DNA from: Campylobacterales bacterium
GTDB lineage: Bacteria > Campylobacterota > Campylobacteria > Campylobacterales > Sulfurovaceae
Length of the DNA stretch: 7,803 bases
Assembly: GCA_014763905.1 (NCBI GenBank)
Contig: JACXUN010000068.1
Location: 1-7,803, forward strand
Direction: 5' to 3'
Shown: positions 1-5,370 of the stretch, one piece after another
How the letters are laid out: each line of letters begins with the position of its first letter
Numbering within the stretch: position 1 is the stretch's first letter
Position numbers and translations under genes: made by a program
Notes under the pieces: generated by a model
The model's input: the letters and a program-made list of their open reading frames with translations, nothing else
Databases searched by the model: none
What the model was told of the DNA's origin: nothing

Positions 1-107
1 TTTTTGAATTAACTCGTTAGTCCCGCAAAAATTTGACTTTGCCTACAAAAAACCTCGTAAAGCTGTGACTATGATATCCCGTCGAACTCAGGTTATTAAG
101 TCCATTT
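1..107. other. intergenic stretch upstream of ffh, no gene recognised
   Basis: No convincing gene is seen here. One plus-strand frame is open from 8 to 115 but begins right after a TGA at 5-7; its only internal ATG (71) would give a 14-residue basic peptide ending inside the ffh -10 box. The complementary strand also has a short open stretch without a start codon. The stretch could be the tail of an intergenic region, a decayed gene end, or part of a dispersed intergenic repeat; sequence alone does not decide. Confidence 0.4.
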
Positions 108-116
108 TGCTATAAT
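108..116 (+). promoter_or_regulatory. extended -10 promoter for ffh
   Basis: TGCTATAAT is a TGn extension joined to a consensus TATAAT hexamer (111-116), preceded by a T run. No -35 hexamer stands out at the usual spacing. That fits the known vegetative sigma-factor promoters of Campylobacterota, which rely on the extended -10 and AT-rich upstream DNA. Transcription would start near 123, giving a leader of about 95 nt that contains the inverted-repeat element at 142-196. Confidence 0.7.
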
Positions 117-141
117 CCCAACGATAAATTTGTGAAAAATA

Positions 142-196
142 TAGGAAGCGAAAACTTTAGTTTCGCCTTTTTCAGGGCTAAAGCCTCTGCTTCCTA
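142..196. repeat. compound inverted repeat, REP/BIME- or MITE-like
   Basis: The ends TAGGAAGC (142-149) and GCTTCCTA (189-196) are perfect 8-bp inverted repeats. Each half carries CTTTAG (155-160 on plus; 178-183 as its complement) exactly five bases inside the end, so both halves read TAGGAAGC-N5-CTTTAG. Each half also folds alone. On the left, 148-153 pairs with 161-166 and C155 with G160, leaving A154 bulged. On the right, 175-178 pairs with 183-186, including one G-U pair. The N5 bases differ between halves while pairing is kept. AATA directly flanks both sides (138-141, 197-200), like a short target duplication. It lies in the predicted ffh leader. The structure is visible; its nature as a repeat family or regulatory RNA fold is inferred. 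Confidence 0.55.
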
Positions 197-217
197 AATA
201 ACTTTAAAAGAGATAAA

Positions 218-1561
218 ATGTTTGATACCCTAACAAGTAGTTTTAGAGGGGCGATAGATAAGATTCGTTTTTATGACGATGAAAAAGCCCTTAAAAAAGC
301 CATTGCTGAGCTGAAAAAATCCCTACTAAAAGCCGATGTTCACCACAAAGTGGTCAAAGATTTGCTGGCTACCGTTGAGAAAGAGACCAAAGAAAAAGGT
401 ATTGGGAAAGAGAATTTTCTCAAAGCATTGCAGAGTGAGTTAGAGAAAATCCTTACTGCCAAAGGGAATCAAGGATTTGTTTTTGCTTCCAAGCCACCGA
501 CGGTCGTACTCATGATCGGTTTGCAAGGTTCAGGTAAGACAACGACTACCGGGAAGCTGGCGTATTATCTCAAAGAGCAGCGAAAGAAAAAGGTTCTTGT
601 TGCAGCGGCTGACTTACAGCGTTTGGCGGCGGTAGAGCAGTTACGGCAGATTTGTGAGCAGATCGGTGTGACCTTGGTCGCCGATGAGAGTGCAACACCA
701 GAGCAGATTGTGAAGCAGGCATTGGCTAAAGGGGAGAAAGAGCTTTATGATGTGGTCTTAATCGATACCGCCGGTCGATTAGCCATTGATGAGGAGTTGA
801 TGGAAGAGCTGGCAAAGGTTCAAAAGATCGCCGATCCGGATGAGCTTTTCTATGTTGCCGATGCGATGACTGGGATGGATGCGGTACGAACGGCTCAAAC
901 CTTCAAAGAGAAGATCGGTATCACCGGTGTAGTCCTAAGTAAATTTGATGGGGACTCCAAGGGTGGGGTTGCACTTGGTATCGCCAGTCAAGTTGGGGTA
1001 CCGCTTCGATTTATCGGTTCGGGTGAAAAGATGCCGGATTTGGAGACTTTTATCCCGGATCGGATTACTTCTCGATTGATGGGGGCAGGGGATTTAGAGT
1101 CCCTAGCCGAAAAGACCGCCAATGTCATTGATGAGAAAAAAGCCAAACAGCTCACCTCTAAAATTAAAAAAGGTCAATTTAACTTCAACGACTTCCTTGA
1201 ACAGATGGAGTCGATGAAAAAGTTGGGATCGATGAAATCGATTATGAGTATGATCCCGGGGATGAGCGGGATGGCAAAACAGATCGGAGATATGGATCTG
1301 GAGAACTCCCAAGAGGTCAAAGCAATTAAGGCGATGATCAGCTCTATGACGCGTAAAGAGCGAGAGAACCCGGATCTGCTTAACAATACGCGGAAACGAA
1401 GAATCGCTGCCGGATCGGGATTGAGCCAAGTGCAAGTCAACCGGGTATTGAAGCAGTTTAAAAATGCCGGGAAAATGGCAAAACAGCTCTCTGGAAAAGG
1501 CGGCATGAAGCAGATGCAAGAGATGATTCGGCAGATGCAGGGCGGCAGAATACCGCGATAA
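218..1561 (+). CDS. ffh: signal recognition particle protein Ffh (SRP54)
   Basis: This is the GTPase of the bacterial signal recognition particle. With the 4.5S RNA it binds hydrophobic signal sequences on translating ribosomes and docks with FtsY at the inner membrane. At 447 residues it is full length. The N-terminal helical bundle covers about 1-90. The G domain carries the P loop GLQGSGKT (101-108), the SRP-type G2 region ADLQRLAAVEQLR (131-143), DTAGR (183-187) and SKFDGDSKGG (241-250). The Met-rich M domain runs from about 300, with the RNA-binding helix around TRKRRIAAGSG (391-401). The DLQRLAA form replaces the more common RPAA pattern and is typical of Campylobacterota as I recall it. 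The ATG at 218 has a modest AAGAG ribosome site at 208-212. Arg codons are mostly CGN, unlike the ribosomal protein genes downstream. The stop codon sits inside a strong inverted repeat. Confidence 0.98.
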   Translation: MFDTLTSSFRGAIDKIRFYDDEKALKKAIAELKKSLLKADVHHKVVKDLLATVEKETKEKGIGKENFLKALQSELEKILTAKGNQGFVFASKPPTVVLMIGLQGSGKTTTTGKLAYYLKEQRKKKVLVAAADLQRLAAVEQLRQICEQIGVTLVADESATPEQIVKQALAKGEKELYDVVLIDTAGRLAIDEELMEELAKVQKIADPDELFYVADAMTGMDAVRTAQTFKEKIGITGVVLSKFDGDSKGGVALGIASQVGVPLRFIGSGEKMPDLETFIPDRITSRLMGAGDLESLAEKTANVIDEKKAKQLTSKIKKGQFNFNDFLEQMESMKKLGSMKSIMSMIPGMSGMAKQIGDMDLENSQEVKAIKAMISSMTRKERENPDLLNNTRKRRIAAGSGLSQVQVNRVLKQFKNAGKMAKQLSGKGGMKQMQEMIRQMQGGRIPR

Positions 1562-1583
1562 ATTGCACCCTGCAATTTATCGC
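1555..1583. terminator. perfect 13-bp inverted repeat spanning the ffh stop
   Basis: The arms 1555-1567 (GCGATAAATTGCA) and 1571-1583 pair perfectly around a CCC loop and include the last codons of ffh. The following bases (ACCAAAAATTATTTT) are AT-rich but lack a clean run of T immediately after the stem, so this is not a textbook intrinsic terminator. It most likely ends or stabilises the ffh transcript. The structure is certain; the function is inferred. Confidence 0.5.
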
Positions 1584-1623
1584 ACCAAAAATTATTTTCG
1601 ATTATGCTTTTTATAAACTTCTC

Positions 1624-1629
1624 TATGAT
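1624..1629 (+). promoter_or_regulatory. possible -10 element for the rpsP operon
   Basis: TATGAT lies in an AT-rich tract with T runs upstream (1593-1615), about 200 bases before rpsP. With ffh ending in a strong hairpin and a 269-bp gap to rpsP, a separate promoter is expected; this is the best-looking hexamer but it lacks a TG extension. TATAAA at 1612-1617 is an alternative. Low certainty. Confidence 0.3.
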
Positions 1630-1639
1630 AGAATTCAGC

Positions 1640-1820
1640 TCCAAAAAGTGTTGATGAGTGTCTCAGTCATTAAAGATAGTTGTCAGTGCTTGTTTTAGTC
1701 GTCTTCAGCAGACGACTCATGTGACGGGTCATATTGACGGCGTAGTTAACCGTATCAGAGGATAGCGTTGCATTTTTGGGAGTAGTAAAACCTCGCTGAA
1801 ATATAAAGAAATAATCATTA
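1640..1820 (+). promoter_or_regulatory. long structured leader of the rpsP operon
   Basis: No gene is seen here. The leader has a perfect 8-bp hairpin, 1697-1704 with 1710-1717 and a five-base loop. An upstream segment, 1654-1663 (ATGAGTGTCT), can instead pair with 1710-1720 over ten base pairs with one bulged G (1714), so the two folds exclude each other. A weaker hairpin at 1748-1769 (AAC and TATC pairing with GATA and GTT around AGAG) is followed by five T at 1773-1777. This layout resembles an attenuator, but no ligand, riboswitch family or ribosomal-protein mimic is recognised. Confidence 0.35.
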
Positions 1821-1830
1821 AGGAAAAAAG

Positions 1831-2058
1831 ATGACAGCAATCAGATTAACAAGAATGGGTAAAAAGAAAAAACCTTTTTATAGAATCGTCGTAACAGACA
1901 GTAGAAAAAGAAGAGACGGTGGTTGGATCGAGTCAATCGGTTACTATAACCCAATTGATTCAGACAAAACCGTAAAAGTTGACGAAGAGAGACTAAACTA
2001 CTGGTTGAGCGTTGGTGCACAGATGAGTGACACCGTGAAAAAAATTACAGGAAAATAA
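1831..2058 (+). CDS. rpsP: 30S ribosomal protein S16 (bS16)
   Basis: This is a small-subunit ribosomal protein that binds 16S rRNA and helps early 30S assembly. The 75-residue length is at the short end of the normal range. The start ([24 protein letters not shown]) and the following [12 protein letters not shown] stretch with the [21 protein letters not shown] segment are the family's hallmarks. An AAGGA ribosome site at 1820-1824 is well placed before the ATG. All seven Arg codons are AGA, in contrast to the CGN use of ffh and rimM, as expected for a highly expressed gene. It is the first gene of a five-gene translation cluster, six bases before the KH-domain gene. Confidence 0.98.
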   Translation: MTAIRLTRMGKKKKPFYRIVVTDSRKRRDGGWIESIGYYNPIDSDKTVKVDEERLNYWLSVGAQMSDTVKKITGK

Positions 2059-2064
2059 TCGATT

Positions 2065-2307
2065 ATGGTTACGCAATTCGTCGCTGAATATACCAAGCTT
2101 TTAGTCAGCTATCCAGAGGATATCTTTGTAGAGATCAAGCCTTTGGAGGAGAACTATGATGAGATTACCATTACTGCCAATCCGGAAGATGTGGGTAAAC
2201 TCATCGGTAAAGAGGGACGAATGATCAATTCGATTAAAACGGTAATCTCAGGATGCAAAGCCAAAGGCGGATCCAATTACCGAGTTAACGTAGAGGCTAA
2301 ACGATAA
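2065..2307 (+). CDS. khpA: KH-domain RNA-binding protein (KhpA/YlqC family)
   Basis: This is an 80-residue protein made almost entirely of one type II KH domain. The nucleic-acid-binding GxxG loop is seen as IGKEG (47-51), followed by the helix RMINSIKTVISG. Family members (YlqC/KhpA, Jag partner in Gram-positives) are small RNA chaperones with roles in cell division and sRNA handling; the role in Campylobacterota is little studied. The conserved place between rpsP and rimM supports a function tied to ribosome or RNA metabolism. The AGGA at 2049-2052 lies inside the end of rpsP and is rather distant from the ATG, so translation is probably coupled to rpsP. Confidence 0.93.
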   Translation: MVTQFVAEYTKLLVSYPEDIFVEIKPLEENYDEITITANPEDVGKLIGKEGRMINSIKTVISGCKAKGGSNYRVNVEAKR

Positions 2308-2310
2308 TAT

Positions 2311-2841
2311 ATGGCAAAGCCAAAACGCTTTATGGTCGCTCAGGTGGGTAAAACCCACGGACTGCACGGCGACCTGAAACTTCATCTACATACAGACTTT
2401 CCAGAACAGTTCCAAGTAGGATATAGTTTTGACAGCAGCTCCGGTAAACTGGAGATCAGCCGTATCAATCTTCAACGCGGTATGATTGCGTTCAAAGGAT
2501 ATGAGGAACCTGATATCGCGAAGAAGCTAACCAATACCAAGCTCTATGCCACCGAAGAAGAGACCAAAGAGCGGTGTATCCTCAAAGAGGGAGAACACTT
2601 TTGGTTTGATATCGAGGGGTGTGATCTAATCGAAGCGGATGAGCGATTGGGCAAAGTGGCGGAGATTCAGCGGATCGCCGATATTAACTATCTCTTTATC
2701 GATACCGATGCCAAACTGGTTGAAGCGGGACTACCTAAAAGTTTTTTGGTTCCCTATATTGATCGTTATGTGATTGAAGCGGATACCGATGCCAAAGTGA
2801 TTCGTGTTGTGGATGCCAAAGAGCTATTAGAGGCGAGTTAA
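2311..2841 (+). CDS. rimM: 16S rRNA processing / 30S maturation factor RimM
   Basis: RimM binds ribosomal protein S19 and assists late maturation of the 30S head domain. The 176-residue product shows the N-terminal beta-barrel signature VAQVGKTHGLHGDLKLHLHTDFP (about 9-31). A C-terminal PRC-barrel domain follows, with FWFDIEGCDLIEADERLGKV (about 97-116) and the closing motif SFLVPYIDRYVIEAD (about 144-158). Length and domain order are normal. It starts three bases after the khpA stop with only a distant GAGG, which suggests translational coupling. A 15-bp direct repeat, GATACCGATGCCAAA (2701-2715 and 2782-2796), is in the same frame and encodes DTDAK twice. No Arg codon is AGA, unlike rpsP and rplS. 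Confidence 0.96.
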   Translation: MAKPKRFMVAQVGKTHGLHGDLKLHLHTDFPEQFQVGYSFDSSSGKLEISRINLQRGMIAFKGYEEPDIAKKLTNTKLYATEEETKERCILKEGEHFWFDIEGCDLIEADERLGKVAEIQRIADINYLFIDTDAKLVEAGLPKSFLVPYIDRYVIEADTDAKVIRVVDAKELLEAS

Positions 2842-2847
2842 TAGGGC

Positions 2848-3549
2848 ATGAAGTTTACATTTGTGACCCTTTTTCCGAATATTATTGAGGGATATTTTTC
2901 CGATTCTATTCTCTCCCGTGCGATTGAAAGCAGAGAGATTGAAGTGGATTATCTCAATCCTCGTGTCTATACTACCAATAAGCATCAAAAAGTAGATCAG
3001 CCGATGGTTGGTGGCGGGGCAGGAATGCTGATGATGCCGCAGCCGCTTTTTGATTCGGTAGAAGCGATTAAGAACAGTTCGCCTGATGCCCATATCATTG
3101 TGGCTACACCGGTGGGGAAACCTTTTAAGCAGTGTGATGCAAAACGGTTAGCTGAACAAGATCATGTGGTCTTTGTTTCAGGACGCTATGAAGGTATGGA
3201 TGAACGTTTTATTGAGCAGTGTGCCGACGAGCTTTTTTCTATCGGGGATTTTATCCTGACCGGTGGGGAGTTGGCTTCGATGGTGATGTGTGATGCAATT
3301 GCTAGAAATGTAGAGGGTGTCTTAGGAAATAGTGATTCGTTAAGTATCGAAAGTTTTGAGTCTAGTGCATTGGAAGCACCTTCCTTTTGTAAACCTAAAA
3401 TTTACAATAAAAGTGAAGTTCCATCAGAGTTTTTAAAGGGAAATCACGCTAAAATCTCGGACTTAAAAAATGCGATGGCGAAGTGCAAGACACAATACTT
3501 CCGGCCAGATATGTATAAAGAACTCAAATTGAGTGAGAGAAATCAATAA
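2848..3549 (+). CDS. trmD: tRNA (guanine-N1)-methyltransferase TrmD
   Basis: TrmD methylates N1 of G37 next to the anticodon, using S-adenosylmethionine, which prevents +1 frameshifting. The 233 residues cover the whole family fold, a little shorter at the C terminus than in E. coli. The GGGAGMLM loop (55-62), [10 protein letters not shown] (111-120), and the trefoil-knot SAM site [13 protein letters not shown] (131-143) with VEGVLGN (155-161) are clear. So is the C-terminal tRNA-binding segment [12 protein letters not shown] (196-207) and YFRPD (217-221). Arg153 matches E. coli Arg154. At the place of the catalytic Asp169 the sequence has Glu168 (IESF instead of EDSF); I recall Glu in Campylobacter homologues too, so activity is probably kept. 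It starts six bases after rimM. The last third is visibly more AT-rich than the first part. Confidence 0.97.
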   Translation: MKFTFVTLFPNIIEGYFSDSILSRAIESREIEVDYLNPRVYTTNKHQKVDQPMVGGGAGMLMMPQPLFDSVEAIKNSSPDAHIIVATPVGKPFKQCDAKRLAEQDHVVFVSGRYEGMDERFIEQCADELFSIGDFILTGGELASMVMCDAIARNVEGVLGNSDSLSIESFESSALEAPSFCKPKIYNKSEVPSEFLKGNHAKISDLKNAMAKCKTQYFRPDMYKELKLSERNQ

Positions 3550-3560
3550 AAGGTAAAAAA

Positions 3561-3920
3561 ATGAGAAACAAGTATATTGAAAGTTTCGAAAAAGCACAAA
3601 CTGAGAGCAAAAATGTTCCTGAGTTTAGAGCTGGTGATACCGTAAGAGTTGCGGTACGAATTAAAGAGGGTGACAAAGAGAGAGTACAGAACTTTGAAGG
3701 TATCTGCATCGCTCTTAGAGGTCAAGGAACCGGTAGAACAATGAACATTAGAAAGATTGGAGCAAACTCAGTTGGTGTAGAGAGAATTTTCCCAATCTAT
3801 TCTGATTCAATCGAGAGTATCGAAGTACTTCGAAGAGGACGAGTAAGAAGAGCAAAACTATTCTATCTTCGAGAGCTTCGAGGTAAAAAAGCTAGAATTA
3901 AAGAGCTTAGAAGAAAGTAA
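3561..3920 (+). CDS. rplS: 50S ribosomal protein L19 (bL19)
   Basis: This is a large-subunit ribosomal protein located at the 30S-50S interface. The 119-residue product is the usual length. It contains the [26 protein letters not shown] region (22-47), [16 protein letters not shown] (about 51-66) and the C-terminal [24 protein letters not shown] (92-115), all diagnostic. An AAAAGG ribosome site sits seven bases before the ATG, and the trmD stop is 11 bases upstream. Arg codons are AGA with a minority of CGA and no CGT, CGC or CGG, the same expression-linked bias as in rpsP. It closes the translation cluster and is followed by a terminator hairpin. Confidence 0.98.
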   Translation: MRNKYIESFEKAQTESKNVPEFRAGDTVRVAVRIKEGDKERVQNFEGICIALRGQGTGRTMNIRKIGANSVGVERIFPIYSDSIESIEVLRRGRVRRAKLFYLRELRGKKARIKELRRK

Positions 3921-3954
3921 TTTCTTTCTGAGACTCTGTTTCTCACACTCCTTT

Positions 3955-3980
3955 AAGAGGGTCAATCCCTCTTCTTCTTA
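3955..3980 (+). terminator. intrinsic terminator after rplS
   Basis: AAGAGGG (3955-3961) pairs with CCCTCTT (3967-3973) around the loop TCAAT, followed by the pyrimidine-rich CTTCTTA and an AT-rich tract. The seven-base stem sits 34 bases after the rplS stop and before a new promoter, as expected for the end of the rpsP-rplS transcript. A weaker hairpin, TGAGA/TCTCA at 3929-3945, lies just upstream. Confidence 0.65.
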
Positions 3981-4000
3981 TAAATAATTTTACTTGATTA

Positions 4001-4009
4001 TGTTATAAT
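4001..4009 (+). promoter_or_regulatory. extended -10 promoter for the membrane protein/exonuclease pair
   Basis: TGTTATAAT combines a TGn extension with consensus TATAAT (4004-4009) in AT-rich DNA, with no clear -35 box, closely matching the ffh promoter. It follows the rplS terminator. Transcription would start near 4016, about 23 bases before the TTG start codon at 4039. Confidence 0.7.
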
Positions 4010-4038
4010 TTCCCACAAAAATACTCAAGGCTTATCTT

Positions 4039-4629
4039 TTGTTACTGCTTCAAAAAAAAGCACGAAAACTTTTATCGTTTGTTCAATTTTCGCTGGTTTT
4101 TCTTTTTATTCTGTTTGAAGAGATTATTTGGGAAGAGATTGCACTGCCTATCTACCAATATATACAATCCTTTCGTATTCTTCAAACACTTCAAAGCAAA
4201 ATAAATAAACTCAACCGGTATATCATTTTGGTACTTTTCACTTTGATGTTATTGGGGGTAGAGATTTCGGGTCTCTTTGCCGGGATACTGTTTGTACAGG
4301 GTAAATTTTGGTCGGGTGTGATGCTATATGCGAGTAAAATTCCTATTGCGGCCTTTACTTTTTGGCTTTTTCGGATCAGTAAAGAGAAGCTGCTCAGTTT
4401 TGGTTGGTTCGCTTGGGCATACGGGCAGTTGATGCGGGGAATCGCATGGATCAAAGCACGTGAAATGTACCAGTCGAGTATCAAGATTGTTCATGCAACC
4501 AAGCAAAAGATTAAAGTAATAAGTAGAGCGATCCAAATAAAATATTTTGCCGAAGAGAGTAAATTTATGATTACGATCAAACGCCTCTATTGGTATATCA
4601 AACATTTAAGAAATAGGAAATCAACATGA
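4039..4629 (+). CDS. conserved-looking membrane protein of unknown function
   Basis: I do not recognise a named family. The 196-residue product has a basic N terminus, a hydrophobic segment at about 12-29, two further strong membrane segments at about 61-86 and 95-111, and then a long soluble tail rich in Lys and Arg. The aromatic stretch SFGWFAWAYGQLMRGIAWIK (120-139) follows the third segment. The basic tail should face the cytoplasm. I recall similar uncharacterised proteins in Sulfurimonas and Sulfurovum, but cannot verify this. The start is a TTG at 4039, chosen because AAGG (4027-4030) lies eight bases upstream and no earlier ATG follows the promoter. Its stop overlaps the next gene's ATG (ATGA), so the exonuclease is translationally coupled to it. 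Confidence 0.75.
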   Translation: MLLLQKKARKLLSFVQFSLVFLFILFEEIIWEEIALPIYQYIQSFRILQTLQSKINKLNRYIILVLFTLMLLGVEISGLFAGILFVQGKFWSGVMLYASKIPIAAFTFWLFRISKEKLLSFGWFAWAYGQLMRGIAWIKAREMYQSSIKIVHATKQKIKVISRAIQIKYFAEESKFMITIKRLYWYIKHLRNRKST

Positions 4630-5369
4630 TCAAATATGTACTCTTCGATACGGAGACAACCGGTAATCAAACAGAAGATCGCATCATTCAAATTGGTGCG
4701 ATGATTGTTGATGGCAGCGGAACCATTGAAGTCTATGATGAACTCTGCTCAACCGATATTCCCATCAAATTAGAAGCGATGGAGGTACATAATATCACAC
4801 CAGAACAGATAGAAGGCAAAAAAAAGTTTCAAGAGACGCAATTTTATCAGGTGTTACAAGGGTTGAACCAAGTCGATAATTATCTGATTGCTCATAATCT
4901 CCCGTTTGATTTGGGTATGTTGAGCAAAGAGGGATTTAAAAGTCAAATGAAGTTGATTGATACCTTGCGTTGTTCTAAGCATCTTTTCCCGGACTTTCCG
5001 TATCACCGATTACAGTATTTTCGGTATGCCTTGGATCTCTATAAAGAGGAGACCAAAGAGGCACAAAAACATAATATTACCATCAAAGCTCATGATGCGA
5101 TCGGTGATGTCTTAGTGATGAAACTGCTGCTCTCTAAATTGGTGGCTGAGGTTAAAAAACAGTTTCCTGCTGCTCATCCAATGGAGAAGCTTGAAGAGTT
5201 GACACAGAAACCGGTTGAACTGAAAACTTTTAAGTTTGGTAAGTATAAAGGGGAGGATATAACCGATATCGCTCGTAAAGATATCGGCTATATTAAATGG
5301 ATGTTAAAATCTTTGGAGTTGGACGAAGACCTGAAGTATACACTGGAAAAGGTCTTGGAGTCCAATTGA
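4626..5369 (+). CDS. DEDDh 3'-5' exonuclease with ExoX-like C-terminal domain
   Basis: This is a DnaQ-superfamily exonuclease, expected to remove nucleotides from 3' ends of DNA or RNA with two metal ions. Exo I is FDTETTG (Asp8, Glu10), Exo II is IAHNLPFDLGML (Asp95) and Exo III is HDAIGD (His156, Asp161), so all five DEDDh residues are present. After a linker, residues about 202-227 (FKFGKYKGE, then IGYIKWML) match the small C-terminal domain seen in exodeoxyribonuclease X-like proteins. At 247 residues it is longer than E. coli ExoX because of this extension. It lacks polymerase or helicase domains, so a repair or clean-up role is likelier than being the replicative proofreading subunit, though that cannot be excluded. 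AGGAAA (4615-4620) precedes the ATG. It overlaps the upstream membrane protein gene by 4 bp. Confidence 0.9.
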   Translation: MIKYVLFDTETTGNQTEDRIIQIGAMIVDGSGTIEVYDELCSTDIPIKLEAMEVHNITPEQIEGKKKFQETQFYQVLQGLNQVDNYLIAHNLPFDLGMLSKEGFKSQMKLIDTLRCSKHLFPDFPYHRLQYFRYALDLYKEETKEAQKHNITIKAHDAIGDVLVMKLLLSKLVAEVKKQFPAAHPMEKLEELTQKPVELKTFKFGKYKGEDITDIARKDIGYIKWMLKSLELDEDLKYTLEKVLESN

Positions 5370-5370
5370 T

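Noticed and set aside
8..115. Short plus-strand open frame before ffh, and a matching open stretch on the other strand.
   Set aside because: The frame follows a TGA at once, its only ATG gives 14 residues, there is no ribosome site, and it runs into the ffh -10 box. No recognisable protein end. A repeat-family origin is possible but cannot be judged without a search.
1103..1644. Two long minus-strand open frames overlapping the end of ffh.
   Set aside because: They are antisense to a well-supported gene, with no family signature, ribosome site or plausible composition.
1654..1698. A 14-codon reading frame (ATG at 1654, TAG at 1696) in the rpsP leader, as a possible leader peptide.
   Set aside because: No ribosome-binding site precedes it and it has no run of regulatory codons; it probably arises by chance in the pairing segment.
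1562..1830. Search for a small RNA gene (4.5S RNA, 6S, tmRNA, tRNA) between ffh and rpsP.
   Set aside because: None of the conserved cores of these RNAs is seen; only the leader hairpins already listed.
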